The translations under genes were made by a program, and so were the position numbers. 64,000 bases of DNA from Luteimonas sp. GTDB taxonomy: Bacteria > Pseudomonadota > Gammaproteobacteria > Xanthomonadales > Xanthomonadaceae. The stretch covers positions 62,001-126,000 of the forward strand of contig JANPZU010000002.1 of the NCBI GenBank assembly GCA_024707405.1. Direction: 5' to 3'. Numbering within the stretch: the stretch's first letter is position 1; each line of letters opens with the position of its first letter. The notes beneath the pieces were generated by a model. The model was not told the DNA's origin and searched no databases. It worked only from the letters and a program-made list of their open reading frames with translations. This document shows, in pieces, positions 56,817-64,000 of this stretch.

Positions 56817-57265
56817 GGCGTGGTCTTGGTCGACGGCGCGGGGCATGCGCCGAAGGTGGGAATGGGGATCACCCGCTCGGTCAGCTCCATGCCCGGGATG
56901 GGAAGGGTTTCCTCGACGCAGTGGTACATGTCCATGGCGACGGTGACTGGATCTTCGCCACGGCACTGCACCGTATAGCCATCCAGCATTTTTCCGTAGG
57001 GGCCGATGCCGATGGATCCGATACGTTGAAAGGAGGGCGCGAGACCATCGGCGCAACGCAGGCGCGCCAGGTAATCCCTTTGTCCCTGCGGACCGTTCGC
57101 GCGCACTGGATTGCGTTGGCCGCCGAGAGGCCCCTCGAGCCTCACGTCCGGTACGGTGGCATGCGTTGACATCATGCGATCGATGTCCCGGCCCGTCATG
57201 GAAGTGCTGGAGCAGGCGCCCAGGCAGAGCAGCGCGGCGGCAAGGATGGGAAGCGAAATCTTCAT
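56813..57265 (-). CDS. Small putative lipoprotein of unknown function
   Basis: MKISLPILAAALLCLGACSSTSMTG: lipobox LGAC; overlaps the downstream oxidoreductase start. Confidence 0.7.
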   Translation of the reverse strand: MKISLPILAAALLCLGACSSTSMTGRDIDRMMSTHATVPDVRLEGPLGGQRNPVRANGPQGQRDYLARLRCADGLAPSFQRIGSIGIGPYGKMLDGYTVQCRGEDPVTVAMDMYHCVEETLPIPGMELTERVIPIPTFGACPAPSTKTTP

Positions 57266-57317
57266 GTCGTCCGGCTCCAGGCGATGTGCCGGGACTATAC
57301 CGCGGTGCGACAGGTTT

Positions 57318-57444
57318 GCCGCATCGCGTTGCGGCGCTTCTCGTTGATCCGCGCCAGACGAAGACATGGGCGCCGCTATGCACAACGCATCGCCATGCGC
57401 GAGTTGCTTACCGCATCGCGTTTCGGCGCTTCTCGTCAATCCAC
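57318..57444. repeat. 36-bp degenerate direct repeat, second copy being the 3' end of the LOG-family gene
   Basis: gccgcatcgcgttgcggcgcttctcgttgatccgcg (57318) vs taccgcatcgcgtttcggcgcttctcgtcaatccac (57409). Confidence 0.65.
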
Positions 57445-58001
57445 TTTTCCGCCCGGGCCGGCGTGTAGTTGCGCATCCACTGCAACATCGCATCGATGTC
57501 GTCGCCATGCCACAGGTCGGTGCGCTGGTCGGCGTGCAGGAAACGTTCGGCGACCATGCGGTCGATCATGCCGATCAACGGTTCGTAGAAACCATCGATG
57601 TCGAGGAAGGCGCAAGGCTTGTTGCCGATGCCGAGCTGGCGCCAGGTGAGCATCTCGAAGATCTCTTCCATGGTTCCGAAGCCGCCGGGCAGGGCAACGA
57701 AGGCGTCGGACAGGTCAAACATGCGTGACTTGCGTTCGTGCATCGAACCGACGATCTCCAGCTCGGTCACGCCGCGATGCGCGACTTCCCAATCTGCAAG
57801 CTGCTTCGGGATGACGCCAGTGACTTCGCCGCCCGCCGACAGCACCGCATCGGCGACGATGCCCATCAGGCCGACGTTGCCGCCGCCGTAGACCAGGCGC
57901 AGCCCTTCCTTCGCGATGCGATCGCCGAGTGCGGCCGCACGGTCGGCGTAGATCGGCTTGCTACCGGCGTTGGAACCGCAATAGACACAAATGGATTGCA
58001 T
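57408..58001 (-). CDS. LOG family protein (TIGR00730 Rossmann fold; nucleoside 5'-monophosphate phosphoribohydrolase-like)
   Basis: MQSICVYCGSNAG; LVYGGGNVGLMGIVADAV; SMHERKSRMFDLSDAFVALPGGFGTMEEIFEMLTWRQLG. Confidence 0.95.
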   Translation of the reverse strand: MQSICVYCGSNAGSKPIYADRAAALGDRIAKEGLRLVYGGGNVGLMGIVADAVLSAGGEVTGVIPKQLADWEVAHRGVTELEIVGSMHERKSRMFDLSDAFVALPGGFGTMEEIFEMLTWRQLGIGNKPCAFLDIDGFYEPLIGMIDRMVAERFLHADQRTDLWHGDDIDAMLQWMRNYTPARAEKWIDEKRRNAMR

Positions 58002-58004
58002 GGA

Positions 58005-58385
58005 TCAGGTTTCCGAAGAATTGGAGTGCATGGCGCTGTCGTGGTTGGCCGGACGGGCGCAATCCACTGACTCCACCGTTCCGCCGCTGTAGCGGACGCT
58101 GGAGATAACCGAAACACCCTGCGAATCGGTGCCGTACCAGAAGTCGATTGCGTAGCTGCCGGGAGGCGGATTTCCGCCAGGGCCTGCGGCTGAATGACCG
58201 GAGAGCGTGCTGTCGGGTTCCCTGCCCATGACGGCGAGGGCATCACGGTAGTTCATGCCGACGCGAAGTTGCGAGCAACGGTCGTGAACGCCAGCGTTTT
58301 CAGACTTTGGGTCGGTCATGGATTCGGCAGCAGTCGCAGTGGACGCAAAGGCGGCGATGGAGAGCAGGATGGCAGGGAATGACAT
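58005..58385 (-). CDS. Small exported protein of unknown function (possible BamE/SmpA-like fold)
   Basis: MSFPAILLSIAAFASTATAAE signal peptide; QLRVGMNYRDALAVMGREPDST resembles a BamE-type repeat; low certainty. Confidence 0.6.
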   Translation of the reverse strand: MSFPAILLSIAAFASTATAAESMTDPKSENAGVHDRCSQLRVGMNYRDALAVMGREPDSTLSGHSAAGPGGNPPPGSYAIDFWYGTDSQGVSVISSVRYSGGTVESVDCARPANHDSAMHSNSSET

Positions 58386-58406
58386 GTTGGCGATTCCGGA
58401 AACAAC

Positions 58407-58432
58407 ACGGCCCGGAACGATGTCCGGGCCGT
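58407..58432 (-). terminator. Candidate terminator downstream of lpdA
   Basis: ACGGCCCGGA-acgatg-TCCGGGCCGT perfect 10-bp stem; the minus strand continues GTTGTTTCC. Confidence 0.6.
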
Positions 58433-58451
58433 CGTGCGTGGTGCGCTGCGA

Positions 58452-60014
<1,563 letters not shown>

Positions 60015-61250
60015 TCAGAGCCCCAGCACCATGCGGCCGGGATTTTCGAGCTGGTTCTTGATGTCGACCAGGAACAGCACCGCGTCCTTGCCGTCGATGA
60101 TGCGGTGGTCGTAGCTCAGCGCGATGTACATCATCGGTGCGGCGATGACCTGGCCGTTCTCGACGATGGCGCGGTCCTTGATGGCATGCATGCCGAGGAT
60201 CGCCGACTGCGGCGGGTTGACGATCGGTGTGGACATCAGCGAGCCGAAGGTGCCGCCGTTGGTGATGGTGAAGGTGCCGCCCTGCAGGTCTTCCAGCTTC
60301 AGGCCGCCCTGGCGCGAGGCCACGGCGAAGTCGGCGATGCCCTTCTCGATCTCGGCGAACGACATGCGCTCGACGTTGCGCAGCACCGGCGTCACCAGAC
60401 CCTTGTCGGTGGAGATGGCCACCGAGATGTCGGCATAGCCGTGGTAGATGATGTCGTCGCCATCGACCGAGGCATTGACCACCGGGTGGCGCTGCAACGC
60501 GTTCGCCGCGGCCTTGGCGAAGAAGCTCATGAAGCCGAGCTTGACGCCAGTGTCCTTCTGGAACTGCTCGCCCAGCTGCTTGCGCAGCGCCATCACGTTC
60601 GACAGGTTGACCTCGTTGAACGACGTCAGCATGGCGATGGAATTCTTCGACTGCATCAGGCGCTCGGCGATGCGCTTGCGGATGCGCGTCATCGGCACGC
60701 GTTCTTCCGGACGCGCGCCACCGGAGACGCCCGCGGTCTTGCCGCTGGCGTAGTTGACCAGGTCTTCCTTGGTCACCGCGCCGCGGCGGCCGGTGCCTTC
60801 GACCTGCGACGGGTCGATGCCCTGGGTGACGGCGGTGAAGCGCGCGCCGGGCGGCAGCGAGTCCGCGCCGGAAACCGATGCAGGTTTGGTGGAGGCAGGT
60901 GCCTTGTCGTCGGCTTTCTTCGCCTCGGCCTTGGGTTGCACTTCCTCGGCGCCGGCGGCTGGTGCTTCCTTGCCCTTGCTGCCGGATTCGGCGGCGGGTG
61001 CGGATGCGGCAGCGCCTTCCTCGATCACGGCGATGACCTGCGAGCTGGTCACGGTGGCGCCTTCCTCGAAGCGGATTTCCTTCAGCACACCATCGACGGT
61101 GGAGGGCACTTCCAGCACGACCTTGTCGGTCTCGAGGTCGACGATGTTCTCGTCGCGCTTGACCGCGTCGCCCGGCTTCTTGTGCCAGCTGGCGATGGTG
61201 GCGTCGGAGACGGATTCGGGCAGGACGGGAACTTTGATTTCAGTGGCCAT
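60015..61250 (-). CDS. sucB: 2-oxoglutarate dehydrogenase E2 (dihydrolipoyllysine succinyltransferase)
   Basis: [50 protein letters not shown] lipoyl domain; [32 protein letters not shown] catalytic end. Confidence 0.97.
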   Translation of the reverse strand: MATEIKVPVLPESVSDATIASWHKKPGDAVKRDENIVDLETDKVVLEVPSTVDGVLKEIRFEEGATVTSSQVIAVIEEGAAASAPAAESGSKGKEAPAAGAEEVQPKAEAKKADDKAPASTKPASVSGADSLPPGARFTAVTQGIDPSQVEGTGRRGAVTKEDLVNYASGKTAGVSGGARPEERVPMTRIRKRIAERLMQSKNSIAMLTSFNEVNLSNVMALRKQLGEQFQKDTGVKLGFMSFFAKAAANALQRHPVVNASVDGDDIIYHGYADISVAISTDKGLVTPVLRNVERMSFAEIEKGIADFAVASRQGGLKLEDLQGGTFTITNGGTFGSLMSTPIVNPPQSAILGMHAIKDRAIVENGQVIAAPMMYIALSYDHRIIDGKDAVLFLVDIKNQLENPGRMVLGL

Positions 61251-61286
61251 GCGAGGCTTCCTGGCGGTGCGGCGTGTGAAGGAGGG

Positions 61287-64000
61287 TTATTCCGCGACGA
61301 CCTTGCCGGTCGGCGGATTGACCAGTGCGTCGGCGATCAGCGACTGCTGTTCGGCGACGTGGTCGTTGAAGTGGCCGGCGGCCGGGGACGGCGAACGCCC
61401 GCGGCCGGCGTAATAGAGCTTCTGGCCATCGGCCAGGCAGGGCTCGAAATGATGCTTGATCTGGTACCACGCGCCCTGGTTCTGCGGCTCTTCCTGGCAC
61501 CAGATGACTTCCTTGGCCTTGGACAGGCGCTTGAGCTCGGCGGTCAGCAGGTCGCGCGGGAACGGGTACAACTGTTCGATGCGCACCAGCGCGACGTCCT
61601 TGAGGCCCTGTTTCTGCGCTTCGTCCAGCAGGTCGTAATAGACCTTGCCCGAACAGATCACCACGCGCTTGACCTTCTTCGCGTCCGCGGTCGTATCCGG
61701 GATGAGGTGCTGGAACTCGCCCTTCGCCAGTTCGTCCAGCGTGGATACGGCCAGCTTGTGGCGCAGCAGCGACTTGGGCGTCATCACCACCAACGGCTTG
61801 CGCGTCTTCATGCGCGCCTGGCGGCGGATCATGTGGAAGGCCTGCGCCGGGGTGGTGGGCACGCAGACGAACATGTTCTCCAGTGCGCACAACTGCAGGA
61901 AGCGCTCCAGGCGCGCCGAGCTGTGCTCCGGGCCCTGGCCTTCGTAGCCGTGCGGCAGGAACAGCGCCAAACCGCACAGGCGTTCCCACTTGGCTTCACC
62001 CGAGGAGATGAACTGGTCGATCACCACCTGCGCGCCATTGGCGAAATCGCCGAACTGCGCTTCCCAGATGCACAGTGTGTGCGGCTCGGACGTGGAGTAA
62101 CCGTATTCGAACGCCATCACCGCTTCCTCGCTGAGCAGCGAGTCGATGATGGTGGCGTCCTCGGGGTTCTTCACCAGTTGCTGCAGCGGCAGATAGTCCA
62201 CGTCGGACTTCTGGTCGTGCAGCACCGCATGGCGGTGGAAGAAGGTGCCGCGGCCGGCATCCTGGCCGACGAGGCGCAGTCGGCTGCCCTGGTCGAGCAG
62301 GGTGGCGTAGGCGAGGTTCTCGGCGAAGCCCCAGTCGCCCGGGAGTTCGCCGGCCGCCATCTTGCGGCGATCATCGTAGATCTTGGCCACGCGCGGATGC
62401 AGGGTGACGTCCGCCGGGATGTCGTTGATCTGCTTCGCCAACGCCTTGAGCTTGGCCGGCTTGACCGTGGTGTCGACGGCATCGTTGATGGTGCCCGACA
62501 GGTAGGGCTCCCAGTCGATGGTCAGGTCGTAGTCCTGCGGCTTGGCATCGGCGAGTTCGGTCGTCACCTTGCCGTTGTCCAGCTTGTCGCGGTAGGTGTC
62601 GACGATGGACTTGGCGGCGTCGGCATCGACCAGGCCTTCGGTCGCAAGGCGTTCGGCGTACAGCTCGCGTGGCGTCTTGTGTTTGCGGATCACCTGGTAC
62701 ATCAGCGGCTGGGTGGCTGCCGGCTCGTCGGCTTCGTTGTGGCCGTGGCGGCGGTAGCAGACGAGGTCGATCACCACGTCCTTGCCGAACTGCTGGCGGA
62801 AGTCGAGCGCCAGTTCGGCGCAGAACACCACGGCTTCCGGGTCGTCGGCGTTCACGTGCAGCACGGGCGCGCCGACCATCTTGGCGACATCGGTGCAGTA
62901 CAGCGTGGAACGCGCATCCTGACGCTCGCTGGTGGTGAAGCCGACCTGGTTGTTGATGACGATGTGCACGGTGCCGCCGACGGCGAAGCCGCGGGCCTGC
63001 GACATCTGGAACAGTTCCATCACCACGCCCTGGCCTGCGAACGCGGCGTCGCCATGCAGCAGCACCGGCAGTACCTGCCTGCGCGCGGTATCGCCACGGC
63101 GGTGCTGGCGCGAACGCACGCTGCCCACCACCACCGGATCCACGATCTCGAGGTGCGAAGGATTGAATGCCAGCGCCAGGTGCACCGGGCCGCCCGGCGT
63201 GGCGAGGTCGGCGCTGAAACCCATGTGGTACTTCACGTCGCCGGTGTGCGCGCGTCCGTCGTCGTGATGGTCGAAGCGGCCTTCGAATTCGTCGAACAGC
63301 TTGCGCGGGTTCTTGCCGAGCGTGTTGACCAGCACGTTGAGGCGGCCGCGGTGGGCCATGCCGACCACGATGTCCTTCATGCCCTGCGTGCCGGCGCGAC
63401 GGATCAGGTTGTCGAGCAGCGGGATCAGTGCGTCGCCGCCTTCCAGCGAGAAGCGCTTCTGGCCGACGTACTTGGTGTGCAGGTAGCGTTCCAGGCCCTC
63501 GGCGGCACTCAGGCGCTCGAGGATGCGGCGCTTGTCGTCGCCGGAACGGCCGTAGCGACCGGCGGCGGCCTCGAGGCGTTCGTACATCCAGCGACGCTGT
63601 TCGGCATCGGAGATGTGCATGAACTCGGCGCCGATCGGCCCGCAGTAGGTCGCGCGCAGCAGCGCCAGCAGGTCGCGCAGGCGCATCTGCGAGGCGCCGC
63701 CGAACGTGGTGCTGCTGCCGCCGGGCGGCGTGGTGTTGAACTGGTGGTCGAACTGCGATTCGGACAGGCCGTGGAAGGCCAGTTCGAGGTCGGGCGCCTC
63801 GGGCTTCTCCAGCATGCCGAGCGGATCGATGTCGGCGTGCAGGTGGCCGCGCGAACGATAGGCGGTGATCAGCTTGAGCACCGCGCCCTGCTGGCGCGAT
63901 TCGGCGCTTTCGGTGGTGCCGCCGGACAGCGCGCCGTTGCGCGCGGCCTTGCCGGCTTCGGTGATGGCATCGATCACGACCGAGTGGGGCACGTCGCCCG
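61287..64000 (-). CDS. sucA: 2-oxoglutarate dehydrogenase E1 (5' end beyond window)
   Basis: KYVGQKRFSLEGGDALIPLLDNLIRRAGTQGMKDIVVGMAHRGRLNVLVNTLGK; frame stays open to the window edge (GDVPHSVVIDAI...). Confidence 0.97.
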   Translation of the reverse strand, partial: GDVPHSVVIDAITEAGKAARNGALSGGTTESAESRQQGAVLKLITAYRSRGHLHADIDPLGMLEKPEAPDLELAFHGLSESQFDHQFNTTPPGGSSTTFGGASQMRLRDLLALLRATYCGPIGAEFMHISDAEQRRWMYERLEAAAGRYGRSGDDKRRILERLSAAEGLERYLHTKYVGQKRFSLEGGDALIPLLDNLIRRAGTQGMKDIVVGMAHRGRLNVLVNTLGKNPRKLFDEFEGRFDHHDDGRAHTGDVKYHMGFSADLATPGGPVHLALAFNPSHLEIVDPVVVGSVRSRQHRRGDTARRQVLPVLLHGDAAFAGQGVVMELFQMSQARGFAVGGTVHIVINNQVGFTTSERQDARSTLYCTDVAKMVGAPVLHVNADDPEAVVFCAELALDFRQQFGKDVVIDLVCYRRHGHNEADEPAATQPLMYQVIRKHKTPRELYAERLATEGLVDADAAKSIVDTYRDKLDNGKVTTELADAKPQDYDLTIDWEPYLSGTINDAVDTTVKPAKLKALAKQINDIPADVTLHPRVAKIYDDRRKMAAGELPGDWGFAENLAYATLLDQGSRLRLVGQDAGRGTFFHRHAVLHDQKSDVDYLPLQQLVKNPEDATIIDSLLSEEAVMAFEYGYSTSEPHTLCIWEAQFGDFANGAQVVIDQFISSGEAKWERLCGLALFLPHGYEGQGPEHSSARLERFLQLCALENMFVCVPTTPAQAFHMIRRQARMKTRKPLVVMTPKSLLRHKLAVSTLDELAKGEFQHLIPDTTADAKKVKRVVICSGKVYYDLLDEAQKQGLKDVALVRIEQLYPFPRDLLTAELKRLSKAKEVIWCQEEPQNQGAWYQIKHHFEPCLADGQKLYYAGRGRSPSPAAGHFNDHVAEQQSLIADALVNPPTGKVVAE

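Overview
This is a GC-rich (about 70% by eye) chromosomal window from a gammaproteobacterium, most likely Xanthomonadaceae/Lysobacteraceae (Lysobacter/Luteimonas/Stenotrophomonas-like). It is almost fully coding. From left to right it carries: rluB(partial)-scpB-scpA (minus); a YciI protein; a carbohydrate-utilisation locus (GH3 beta-glucosidase, LacI-type regulator, a frameshifted TonB-dependent receptor, a GH144/COG5368-like lipoprotein, an ABC sugar SBP and two permeases, and a 1047-aa secreted multidomain protein); an Entner-Doudoroff/glucose operon (zwf-glk-pgl-edd-eda, minus); a MsmK/UgpC-type ABC ATPase; otsB-GH15-otsA; smc-zipA-ligA-epmA-yeaD-mtnA; gyrA flanked by two CPBP-family membrane proteins; alpha-2-macroglobulin-pbpC; a peroxiredoxin, cbpA, a PilH-like regulator, a YhdH-type oxidoreductase and a LOG-family protein; and lpdA-sucB-sucA(partial) (minus). 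I saw no tRNA, rRNA, CRISPR, IS element or prophage. The strongest signal outside the ORFs is a LacI/GalR-type operator (consensus TGAAAWCGRTTACATnnn). It occurs five times, each time immediately upstream of a gene of the carbohydrate system, including an ABC ATPase about 11 kb from its probable partner permeases, so it outlines a local sugar regulon. Other notable signals: a TonB receptor whose central ~2.5 kb has abruptly lower GC and three homopolymer-type frameshifts; SMAG/REP-like GTAG palindromes, two of which supply the stop codons of neighbouring genes; a repeat-like palindrome inside ligA; and structured leaders upstream of smc and gyrA. No database search or folding was run. Family assignments come from recognised motifs only.
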